From NCBI GenBank assembly GCA_002352105.1, contig DEHV01000006.1, forward strand, positions 167,214 to 180,690: a stretch of 13,477 nt of DNA, in the 5' to 3' direction. The stretch is from Chitinophagaceae bacterium UBA2791 (lineage in GTDB: Bacteria; Bacteroidota; Bacteroidia; Chitinophagales; Chitinophagaceae). The notes beneath the pieces were generated by a model. The model was not told the origin of the DNA. It searched no databases and was given only the letters and a program-made list of their open reading frames with translations. This document shows, piece by piece, positions 6,470 through 13,058 of the stretch. The position numbers and the translations under genes are program-made. The number at the start of each line of letters is the position of its first letter. Position 1 is the stretch's first letter.

Positions 6470-6862
6470 ATGTCAGGCGCTAAATATATCAGGCCCACGG
6501 AAAGCGAGCTGGAGATCCTCCAGGTATTGTGGGCAAAGGGAACTGCCAGCGTCCGGGAAGTGCATGAGGAATTGCTGAAAACAAAGGAGGCCGGCTATAC
6601 CACCACTTTGAAGCTCATGCAGATCATGAACGAAAAAGGATTGGTGGTGCGGGACGATTCGATCAAAACGCATATCTATCAACCCGCCGTAAGCCGCGAA
6701 AAAACGCAGCAGCATATCCTGGGAAAAATGATCAATACGCTTTTCAGCGGGTCTGCCACCGAGCTGGTGATCCAGGCGCTGGGCAATCACCAGGCTTCGC
6801 CAGGGGAGTTGGAAGAAATACAAAAGATCCTGGACCAGCTAAAAGCCCAGGAAGAAAAATAA
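6470..6862 (+). CDS. BlaI/MecI/CopY-family transcriptional repressor
   Basis: 130 residues from ATG 6470. The winged-helix domain occupies residues ~8-75: PTESELEILQVLWAKGTASV, then VREVHEELL, TTTLKLMQIMNEKGLV as the recognition helix and RDDSIKTHIYQP as the wing. The C-terminal helices (~78-128) are the dimerisation region, into which the partner protease cuts in the classical Bla system. The repressor acts as a dimer on a dyad such as the one at 6431-6448. The M56 gene begins 4 nt after its stop, so the two are one operon. In Bacteroidota such pairs are common and mostly not tied to beta-lactamase; none is encoded nearby. Confidence 0.95.
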   Translation: MSGAKYIRPTESELEILQVLWAKGTASVREVHEELLKTKEAGYTTTLKLMQIMNEKGLVVRDDSIKTHIYQPAVSREKTQQHILGKMINTLFSGSATELVIQALGNHQASPGELEEIQKILDQLKAQEEK

Positions 6863-6866
6863 TCCG

Positions 6867-8639
6867 ATGAATCTTATTTACCAATCTGGTTTTTTAAAGG
6901 CATTAGGATGGTCGCTGATCGACAGCTTTTGGCAGATGGGTCTGATCTGGCTGCTATATATAGGCATTACCGCCAACAGCAGGAAGCGGAACGCCGCGCA
7001 AAGACATAACCTGGCCCTGCTCTCGCTGGCAGGCGGCAGCGCCTGGTTCATCGCCGGTTTTTTTATTCATCTTTCTTCCATAAGACCCGCCCTCGCACAA
7101 GGGGCGGAAAAGGCATTTGCCAACCCCGCCTTCAAATCTTCTTTTGTCTCTTCTTTCATAGATGGAGCGGCCCCTTATCTTTCGGCTGTTTACCTGGTTG
7201 CCCTATTGTTTCTGATCGCCAGGTTTTTGTGTCAATACCGGCAAAGCCTGCGGTTGTTCCATACCGGTATCCTGGAACCGGACGCCTCCCTGTCGGCCTT
7301 TGTGGAAAGGACGGCCCGTACAATGGGGATCGCAAAAAAAGTAGTCATTGGCTTATCGACCCTGGCGCATACTCCCCTGACGATCGGCTTCTGGAAGCCG
7401 GTTATCCTGTTTCCCGTGGCCGTATTCAACCAGCTAAGCATCAGTCAGGCTGAAGCCATTATCGTTCACGAACTGCACCATATCAAACGGAACGACTACC
7501 TGATCAATCTTCTCCTGGCATTAGCCGATATCTTTCTTTTCTTTAATCCTTTCGCCCGTATCCTGTCGGCCATCGTTAAAAATGAAAGAGAGAACAGTTG
7601 CGATGATAAAGTGATGCAATTCCAATACAATCCGCGCCAATACGGGCAGGCCCTGCTGATATTGGAACAGAACAGGGCAAGCGAAAATAATATCTCCATG
7701 GCAGCCACCGGCAGGAACGCGCCCATGTTGCTGAACCGGATCAAACGATTGGCCAGCCATAAGGCTTCCCCCTCGCCGGTTTTAGGAAAGCTCTCTGCCC
7801 TGCTGCTTTTTTTATCGCTGGCGATAACCGCCCAAAGGCAGGAAGAAACCAGCACAGCTTTGCCTCCCGCTCTTACCGGGGAAGCGCTGCAAGCATCCTT
7901 ACCCGAAACAATTGGCGGGCCCGTTGGAGCATTCGCAGTTATAGAAGCAGAGAAGGCCGCCTCCGAAATACCAACCGCTAAGGACCCTGCCATTGAAAAC
8001 TCCCTTTCCCGCGAAGAAAAGCAAAAAACGGATCTGCCGGCCCCATCTTCCCCCGTTCCTTTCCCTGGAAAAAAGATAGGCGCTCCATCCAGTCCTAAAG
8101 CCGAAAAGATCGCCCAAACCGATAACAGCTATAATGAAGATACATGGGGGGCAGAAAAAATGCGCGCTGCGCTTTTGCAGGAGCTAAACCGGGATCTGCA
8201 GGCATGGCAGGTATTGAACCAGGAACAGCAAGCTCCGAATCAGTATCAGGAGGCGCTGAATCAGCATCATGAAAAACTCCTTCAGGCTATTGAAGAAAGA
8301 AACCTGATCGATGCCGGAGTAAACCTGAACGATCTCCCGATGACCATATTGATCAAACAACTGATCGAGTCCGCCGCTAGGGCCGAAACAATTTTACAGG
8401 CAGCAAATGAGGAAAGCCCCGAAGCGCAGATAGATCAACCCTATTATCCGTTTTTCGCAGGCTATTCTACCCTAATAAATACGTTTTACGCCAAACCCGC
8501 AATACAGCTTATTTCATTGTCTGACAGCTCCATAGCCCTGGCCGGACAAAGCAACATTATCTATATCATCCGGATCAACCCGCTACAGAAAGACCTGCCG
8601 CGCCATACGATCAAAATGCTTAAAACCGTTCATCTCTGA
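6867..8639 (+). CDS. M56-family (BlaR1-like) membrane metallopeptidase with unusual C-terminal tail
   Basis: 590 residues. Hydrophobic segments lie at ~13-35, 47-69, 103-123 and 307-323, with another hydrophobic stretch at 211-231. The peptidase domain carries the zinc motif H201-E-L-H-H205 in VHELHHIKRND. NERENSCDD (239-247) follows, where an acidic residue is the third metal ligand in the family. The WKPVILFP block (176-183) is also characteristic. In BlaR1 an extracellular penicillin-binding domain senses beta-lactam and the protease then inactivates BlaI. Here the region after the last helix (residues ~325-590) has no SxxK/KTG-type penicillin-binding features. Instead it has a Pro/Ser/Glu/Lys-rich linker (~330-425), a Gln/Asn/Glu-rich helical stretch (~430-480) and a more ordered end (~480-590). 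The signal it senses is therefore unknown. The 4-nt spacing to the repressor gene indicates cotranscription. Confidence 0.92.
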   Translation: MNLIYQSGFLKALGWSLIDSFWQMGLIWLLYIGITANSRKRNAAQRHNLALLSLAGGSAWFIAGFFIHLSSIRPALAQGAEKAFANPAFKSSFVSSFIDGAAPYLSAVYLVALLFLIARFLCQYRQSLRLFHTGILEPDASLSAFVERTARTMGIAKKVVIGLSTLAHTPLTIGFWKPVILFPVAVFNQLSISQAEAIIVHELHHIKRNDYLINLLLALADIFLFFNPFARILSAIVKNERENSCDDKVMQFQYNPRQYGQALLILEQNRASENNISMAATGRNAPMLLNRIKRLASHKASPSPVLGKLSALLLFLSLAITAQRQEETSTALPPALTGEALQASLPETIGGPVGAFAVIEAEKAASEIPTAKDPAIENSLSREEKQKTDLPAPSSPVPFPGKKIGAPSSPKAEKIAQTDNSYNEDTWGAEKMRAALLQELNRDLQAWQVLNQEQQAPNQYQEALNQHHEKLLQAIEERNLIDAGVNLNDLPMTILIKQLIESAARAETILQAANEESPEAQIDQPYYPFFAGYSTLINTFYAKPAIQLISLSDSSIALAGQSNIIYIIRINPLQKDLPRHTIKMLKTVHL

Positions 8640-8664
8640 GATAGGTTGCTCTTCTTTCAATCCA

Positions 8665-9375
8665 TCATGTAATACTCATCTCAATTCCTTTTCCCAGCGA
8701 CTTGAGATGGCGCAGCGCGGCATAAATAAATAAGGTAATGGAAGACATTTCAAGGAATTCTTCTATTGGCGGAAGAAGAATATCGCCATGAGTGCCTATT
8801 CCGTCATTAAAAACAATATATCCTTCCAGTATTTCGAACCCGATTGCGGCGCCCACGAATATAGCTCCCGAAAGAATAAACAGGTTGCGGGTAGCGGGAG
8901 GCAGTAAGAATAAAAAGCGGAAAAAATACACTCCTGCGCCTATAGCGAGGATAGAATAAGGTATGATCCAGGCAAAATAAAATATGCCGGATTGATCATT
9001 CAGCGCCGGCCTGAGCTTGTTAAATTGTTCGTGTATGGTCAACGTTTCATCAAGCGCCATGAAGATAAACAGCCCTCCCAATACAAACCAATATCTCCTG
9101 GTAGGATGCTTAGGTTCGAGCATTTTTCCCACGAGTACAACCACTGCAGCCGCCGTTACTAAAAGAAATGCCGAAAAAAAAGTTTGCGCTGACTTTTCCT
9201 CACAGGCATTAAAGAAATAATAAATCCCGTTGGTTATAAACTTATTCCAACCCTGGTATATTTTAAAATAGACGCCTATAAGATTTAAAACAAATAGCGC
9301 CACGCAAGTGATAAAAAGCCCTCTGGAAAATTTACGGATGTTGAGTGATAAACGCAGGTTGTTTTCAAGTTGCAT
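8665..9375 (-). CDS. Uncharacterised six-helix membrane protein with D-E-x4-H-E motif
   Basis: 236 residues, read on the minus strand from the CAT at 9373-9375. I do not recognise a named family. About six hydrophobic helices are visible, near residues 17-40, 64-84, 96-114, 133-156, 163-184 and 208-226. Acidic and His residues sit at helix ends: D109-E110-T-L-T-I-H115-E116 after helix 3, E181-I-L-E184 at the end of helix 5, and E205-E206-F-L-E209 before helix 6. Similar LDE...IHE patterns occur, from memory, in uncharacterised bacterial membrane proteins. The arrangement could bind metal or form an intramembrane hydrolase-type site, but this is inference. Its stop is 25 nt from the end of the convergent M56 gene. 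TAAATTTG at 9649-9642 on the minus strand is an exact -7 box but would imply a leader of about 260 nt. Confidence 0.82.
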   Translation of the reverse strand: MQLENNLRLSLNIRKFSRGLFITCVALFVLNLIGVYFKIYQGWNKFITNGIYYFFNACEEKSAQTFFSAFLLVTAAAVVVLVGKMLEPKHPTRRYWFVLGGLFIFMALDETLTIHEQFNKLRPALNDQSGIFYFAWIIPYSILAIGAGVYFFRFLFLLPPATRNLFILSGAIFVGAAIGFEILEGYIVFNDGIGTHGDILLPPIEEFLEMSSITLFIYAALRHLKSLGKGIEMSIT

Positions 9376-9854
9376 AAGGATGGGGTAGTTAACGATTTAA
9401 TAATTTTATTTTTTTGAGTTGGCGCTGTTATTGCCTTATCCTTTTAACTCATTTTTAAAATTCGGTGGATATTCGGACCATTGTGGTAGTATGTCGATGG
9501 ATATCAATGGCTTTCGGGCGATCAGTTATTAATTGCAATAGTTGCTACTACAACGGATAAACCATTCGCTAAGGCTCTGGTTTAGAATAGTATATATTGG
9601 TAGGATAAGAATTCTCTACTCGCCCATATCCATCAATCATGCAAATTTAAGGCGCTTTTTTAGGGTTTGCCAGAAAATTCTGAATTTATTCTGAATAAAT
9701 TCAGAATGACAATTTTCGGGAGACCCTTTTTAAACATCATAACATTTCCCAATTTATGTCCCGTTACGCCGGGTATCTTTCGGTTATGCCATTTTCCCAT
9801 ATCTTGGATTGATAAAGTTCTAAAGGCTAAAGACTTATACAAATCGGCTCCGGG
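9376..9854. other. Gene-free region between membrane-protein gene and wbqC-like gene
   Basis: No coding sequence is supported in these 479 nt. Short protein-like frames of 20-35 codons occur on both strands around 9430-9640 (for example 23 codons on the minus strand from 9640), but they contradict each other and none has family resemblance. The region contains the palindrome at 9677-9707 and a minus-strand TAAATTTG box at 9642-9649. Both flanking genes are on the minus strand, so the region is downstream of wbqC and upstream of the membrane-protein gene. Confidence 0.5.
9677..9707. repeat. 31-bp palindrome (14-bp perfect arms, 3-nt loop)
   Basis: ATTCTGAATTTATT (9677-9690) and AATAAATTCAGAAT (9694-9707) are perfect reverse complements separated by CTG. 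Farther out, GAAAATT (9673-9679, overlapping the left arm) is mirrored by AATTTTC (9711-9717). The TTCAGAATGAC edge resembles dispersed palindromic repeats found in many copies in intergenic regions of Bacteroidota and other genomes. It could also act as a transcription end signal for the minus-strand wbqC-like gene, whose stop is about 150 nt away, though no strong T tract follows. Confidence 0.85.
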
Positions 9855-10481
9855 TTATACTGTTTCCCCGGCATCCCCCAGCCCCTTATTCCCGGCGCAG
9901 AAAAGCCTGTCGAGGATCGAAAGATTTGGGATAAAACCCAGACGTTCCTCAAATACCTGGGGATACCTGGGCGGAGACGGAAACAGCTTATTAATAGACG
10001 AGGGTTTCAGCAGCCCCCTCCAATCTTCAAAATAAGCCTCGTCATAGGTAGCGCGATAGGCATCGCTTAGCGACCAGGAAACGGCAAGCCCCAGCTTTTC
10101 CGCTACCCACTCAAAACAGCCCATATTCCAATCGACCAGAAAATCAACCCTTTTCTGAAACAAGGCAAAAAGCTCGTCCCGGTAAAATTCGAACCAGGGC
10201 GAGCGATTGTAACAGGAGGTGATGGTCTTCCAATGCCTGTCCTGCCAATTCTCCCGGTAATCAATTTTTACATCCCTGATCAGCTTCTTTTGATCTCTGC
10301 CATTTTCCAAAGGAATGCTCAAATGAATGATCCCGTTGGCCCCCGATAGGGTACAACGATTGCGAAAACTCATTTTTTGGAACCATTCATATTGCTCAAA
10401 AACACAATGCGAAAACTTACTTAATTTATTATACGCAATAACAGATGAAAAATATTGAATATCAATAATTAATGTTTTCAT
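9855..10481 (-). CDS. WbqC-like family protein
   Basis: 208 residues on the minus strand, ATG at 10481-10479. Family features in order: the N-terminal IDIQYFSSVIAYNKL (residues 6-20), FQKMSFRNRCTLSGANG (34-50), then LSIPLE, the IRDVKIDYRENWQDRHWKTI block (68-87) and CYNRSPWFEFYRDEL (90-104). These match the WbqC-like family, first named from an O-antigen cluster. The biochemical activity is not established, and the protein is probably cytoplasmic. In Bacteroidota this gene is often found near signal peptidase (lepB) or dapB; here it stands alone between two gene-free regions. The 5' end abuts an AT-rich island and no clean TAnnTTTG box precedes it. Cysteines at 26, 43, 90, 122 and 195 include none I can assign as catalytic. 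Confidence 0.9.
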   Translation of the reverse strand: MKTLIIDIQYFSSVIAYNKLSKFSHCVFEQYEWFQKMSFRNRCTLSGANGIIHLSIPLENGRDQKKLIRDVKIDYRENWQDRHWKTITSCYNRSPWFEFYRDELFALFQKRVDFLVDWNMGCFEWVAEKLGLAVSWSLSDAYRATYDEAYFEDWRGLLKPSSINKLFPSPPRYPQVFEERLGFIPNLSILDRLFCAGNKGLGDAGETV

Positions 10482-10498
10482 TTTTTCAAATCATTATA

Positions 10499-10740
10499 CC
10501 TATTTTGAGCATCTTTCAAAACCAGGAAAATATCTAATTTTTAGCATGCAAATACTAAATATTTATTTTATATAATAACAATTAAATTGTTCTTAATCAA
10601 GATAATAAAATTATTTTTTAATACTAAAAATATTATCTTCCTAAAATTGAATTTAAGACATCTCTAAAATTAGATCTTTCTAAATTTATTAGCTAAGGAA
10701 AAAATTAAATATAAGTCCGTTTTCCCGGTTCAAAAAATTA
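10499..10740. other. AT-rich island (about 20% G+C)
   Basis: My hand count gives roughly 48 G/C in 242 nt, against about 50% in neighbouring genes. It holds a 15-bp palindrome AACAATTAAATTGTT (10577-10591). It also holds a 9-bp inverted repeat, AAGATAATA 10599-10607 with TATTATCTT 10631-10639. No frame is open for any useful length. It lies just upstream of the minus-strand wbqC-like gene and may include its promoter region, or it may mark foreign or decayed DNA. No repeated iterons or DnaA-box clusters were seen. Confidence 0.7.
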
Positions 10741-11244
10741 AGATGGAAGAGGTCCCCTATCCCGGGGGACTGGCGTTAACCGGTTTCCAAATCCCTGCGG
10801 GGATGATCATACTTGCCAAAATAACCGGGTGCAACTATCGCCGGGGCCCGATAGTTTGTATAGCGCATGCCCTCCTGGAACAGGCTGCTCCTGACATGAG
10901 CATCGTTCATAAAACAGGATGAAATTCGGCGGTCGGGCGGAAGAACATGACCGCGTTCCAGGAGTCCGCCGACACGAACCGGGAGGGATCGTATCAATAG
11001 ATGGCAGACAGACGATCGAATACCGACGATTAAGGGGAATCAGTTTCCGATTTTATTCAAATAAAACTTCGCTGCGAGATGGCGGTCCGGATTCATTAAA
11101 CTCCTGCCCCGGATGGCAAACATGGGATAAAATATTCGTTGGGCGGTTAAGCTAATGCTGCCGGCGGCATCGCCTGCCCGAAAATTGGCAATTCAATAAC
11201 GGGATTACTCCGGGTGAAAAGCTATTTTGCGGCAAAAACCATCG
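10741..11244. other. Region of ordinary G+C with clustered inverted repeats and no convincing gene
   Basis: About 500 nt lie between the AT-rich island and the LEA-type lipoprotein gene. Two short frames overlap antiparallel (10743-10922 plus, and 10776-10997 minus), so at most one is real. The minus frame ends in MRYTNYRAPAIVAPGYFGKY, which reads like a piece of a larger protein, but I cannot place it. Inverted repeats seen are: AACTATCG 10833-10840 with CGATAGTT 10849-10856; CTCCTGGAAC 10872-10881 with GTTCCAGGAG 10955-10964; TCGGCGG 10926-10932 with CCGCCGA 10966-10972; and ATGCTGCCGGCGGCAT at 11155-11170 with one mismatched pair. It may be a structured RNA or the relic of a lost gene. TATTTTG at 11223-11229 is one base short of a -7 box and could serve the next gene. 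Confidence 0.45.
10743..10922 (+). CDS. Possible small protein (59 aa), weak candidate
   Basis: ATG at 10743 to TGA at 10920-10922. The product begins MEEVPYPGGLALTGF and has a mildly hydrophobic stretch at residues 9-29 (GLALTGFQIPAGMIILAKITG), then a polar end with Cys30 and Cys39. Third-position G+C is around 55-60%, compatible with the neighbours. Against it: no recognised family, a competing frame on the opposite strand (10776-10997), and the coding stretch includes the 8-bp hairpin at 10833-10856. I list it because it starts exactly where base composition returns to normal. Confidence 0.2.
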   Translation: MEEVPYPGGLALTGFQIPAGMIILAKITGCNYRRGPIVCIAHALLEQAAPDMSIVHKTG

Positions 11245-11700
11245 ATGCGGATATTAACCATATTGGTAGTTTCGGCGCTTCTTGCCGGCTCCTGTACCAA
11301 ACCCAAAGACCTGGAATTTATCGATATTCATAATGTAAAAATGCTGAAATGGGGGCTGGCAGAATCGCTGGTGGGCGTCAACGCCCGGTTCTATAACCCC
11401 AATAACCAGCGCGTGCAACTCAAAGACGCAGATGTGGCCATTTATATCAATTCGGGATATATGGGCAATTCGCTGATGGATTCTACCATCACCATACCTA
11501 AAAAAGATACCTTTGACCTGCCCATCGTGATCAAGGTAAAAACAGCGACGGCCATATCCCAGGTCCTGGAAAGCCTGTCCGATAGCGCTGTGGCTTTCAA
11601 GGTGGAAGGAAAGGTAAAAATGGGAAAATCGGGCGTTTTTCTGACCTACCCGGTCCGCTACGAGGGCATTCAGAAAATGAAGGACCTGGAAACCATGTAA
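11245..11700 (+). CDS. LEA type 2 (LEA14/WHy-like) lipoprotein
   Basis: 151 residues from the ATG at 11245, preferred over an in-frame TTG at 11227 because it places the signal peptide at the very N-terminus. Residues 1-16 (RILTILVVSALLAGS) form a lipoprotein signal ending at the lipobox cysteine C17. The mature part is one LEA type 2 domain: VKMLKWGLAESLVGVNARFY, NPNNQRVQLKDADVAIYING-like strands, then FDLPIVIKVKTATA and a closing VEGKVKMGKSG...YPVRYEG strand. Such domains are immunoglobulin-like beta sandwiches; the bacterial lipoproteins are anchored in the envelope with no assigned enzymatic role and may aid stress tolerance. It is a single-gene unit with divergent or unrelated neighbours. 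Confidence 0.88.
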   Translation: MRILTILVVSALLAGSCTKPKDLEFIDIHNVKMLKWGLAESLVGVNARFYNPNNQRVQLKDADVAIYINSGYMGNSLMDSTITIPKKDTFDLPIVIKVKTATAISQVLESLSDSAVAFKVEGKVKMGKSGVFLTYPVRYEGIQKMKDLETM

Positions 11701-11847
11701 AAAATGTAGGAAGACGGCACGATAACATCGGGGTCCTTACAGAAAGTCCAAGAAATGCGTAAAGAAAAGCATGAAAGGCTTCTCCAAAGATAGAAGACGG
11801 GGATCAAACAACAATTTTCAGGAAGAACCCAAATATGTGCCGAGGAT

Positions 11848-11883
11848 AAAAAAAGAGCCAGATGCATCAAACTTATCCAGGCT
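11848..11883 (-). terminator. Rho-independent terminator after the DUF2027-Smr gene
   Basis: On the minus strand AGCCTGG (11883-11877) can pair with TCTGGCT (11862-11856) apart from one T-T mismatch and one G-T wobble. Seven T follow immediately after one base (11854-11848). It starts 27 nt past the stop of the minus-strand gene at 11910, the right place for its terminator. Confidence 0.55.
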
Positions 11884-11909
11884 GATTGAATAACCCAGCC
11901 AGGTATAGA

Positions 11910-12929
11910 TCAGTATTGAAAAAATATCTCCGTGGCGCCGTAACCGTAAGCGGGGTGATAGCGGTTGATAAATGATTTCACGTCCTTTCTCGTTCTCAGT
12001 ATTTCGTGTATCTCATCCCGCAGCTTCCCCGTTCCCACGCCATGGATCGCCACCATGGACGGCAGATGATGAGCAACCGCCAGGTCCAGGTATTTCTCCA
12101 GCGTCTGCAGCTGAAGCGCAAGCATCTCGAAATGGGACAACGAAGCGCTTTTTTCCGTTAGCTTTTCAATATGCAGGTCTAACTCATATTTGGGCTGTTC
12201 CAGGAACTGGCGGGCAGATCTGGCAGGGTAGACCTTATACCCTGCTTTCAAGAGCGGATTGATCTCCAGCTTCTCTTCCTCCTGCTTTGGCGGGTACTTG
12301 TCCAGCAGCTTATAGGAGAAGGTCGCCTCTCCTTTCTGCCGTATTTCCTGGATACGCGTGAAAACCTGCCTGGGCTTAAGCTTGAGCGATACTTCATAAA
12401 AGGGGGCCTTTTTCTTATCGGGAGGCGTAAGGGTAAAGACGATCGAGAAAACGGGGCTGTCATTCAGGTTTTCAAAAGGCATATCATGTATATAAAAATC
12501 CTGAAAAGGATTCGCGTGGCTGGACAATTCAAAGCCGGGCGCTCCCAAATAACTCAGCGAATAATCAAACTGATAGCTTGCCGCCGTACGGTTGACCAGG
12601 TGGATCTTGAGCTCCTCCACTATCTCATCGCCAAACTCATCAGGATGCGTTACGGGGATAAAAGCCAACCAGATCCCATCCTCCGTCTTGTTCACCGGCT
12701 TAACCCGGTCTGCCGGAACATTATCGATAAATTTCTTCTCCTTTTTTGGGGGAAAGAGTTTTTTTTCGGTGAACCGCTTAAAATAAGGATAATCCAGCTG
12801 ATCGGTATAAGCTGGAAATTTGACGCCTCTGACATCTACCATGACCATCTTGTCGTTGATGATATCGACTACTTCGGCTTCTTCATTGGAATGAAGCACT
12901 GTTACTATATCTCCCACCTGGAACTTCAT
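11910..12929 (-). CDS. DUF2027 domain protein with C-terminal Smr domain
   Basis: 339 residues, ATG at 12929-12927 on the minus strand. Residues 1-60 are an SH3-like barrel (FQVGDIVTVLHSNEEAEVVD, then VDVRGVKFPAYTDQLDYP). Residues ~85-190 form the DUF2027 beta-rich core (WLAFIPVTHPDEFGDEIVE, HLVNRTAASYQFDYSL). The C-terminal ~90 residues are an Smr domain, with the LDLH motif at 250-253 and HGVGTGKLR at 296-304, ending in FINRYHPAYGYGATEIFF. Smr domains bind or cut branched DNA or RNA and are best known from MutS2. The DUF2027-Smr fusion is a Bacteroidota-specific protein of unknown role, plausibly in nucleic-acid or ribosome quality control. A terminator follows and a promoter box almost touches its start. 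Confidence 0.93.
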   Translation of the reverse strand: MKFQVGDIVTVLHSNEEAEVVDIINDKMVMVDVRGVKFPAYTDQLDYPYFKRFTEKKLFPPKKEKKFIDNVPADRVKPVNKTEDGIWLAFIPVTHPDEFGDEIVEELKIHLVNRTAASYQFDYSLSYLGAPGFELSSHANPFQDFYIHDMPFENLNDSPVFSIVFTLTPPDKKKAPFYEVSLKLKPRQVFTRIQEIRQKGEATFSYKLLDKYPPKQEEEKLEINPLLKAGYKVYPARSARQFLEQPKYELDLHIEKLTEKSASLSHFEMLALQLQTLEKYLDLAVAHHLPSMVAIHGVGTGKLRDEIHEILRTRKDVKSFINRYHPAYGYGATEIFFQY

Positions 12930-12933
12930 GGCG

Positions 12934-12941
12934 CAAAGATA
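12934..12941 (-). promoter_or_regulatory. -7 box immediately upstream of the DUF2027-Smr start
   Basis: On the minus strand TATCTTTG (12941-12934) is an exact TAnnTTTG. Only 4 nt separate it from the ATG at 12929. With transcription starting about 4 nt after the box, the mRNA would have no leader or one nucleotide of leader. No clear -33 TTTG is visible at the expected distance. Confidence 0.6.
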
Positions 12942-13058
12942 CGCAGATCGGTATTTTCACACGGGCAGATTCCGGGCCTGCCGGCCCAGGCAGAACAAAA
13001 AATGCTTCGAACAGACTGCTGGCGCGTTAAAGCAAGGCAGCCCTGCTCACAAAACCCT

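Noticed and set aside
9430..9640. Short protein-like strings on both strands, suggesting a frameshifted gene
   Set aside because: Plausible strings appear in several frames and both directions, each under 35 codons, so none can be preferred.
9667..10035. 122-codon plus-strand frame
   Set aside because: It starts in the palindrome, uses a TTG start and runs antisense into the well-supported WbqC-family gene.
12974..12987. GGGCC-TGCC-GGCCC hairpin between the permease and DUF2027-Smr genes as a terminator
   Set aside because: No T tract follows it on the minus strand; an A-rich run on the plus strand side is not a terminator signal.
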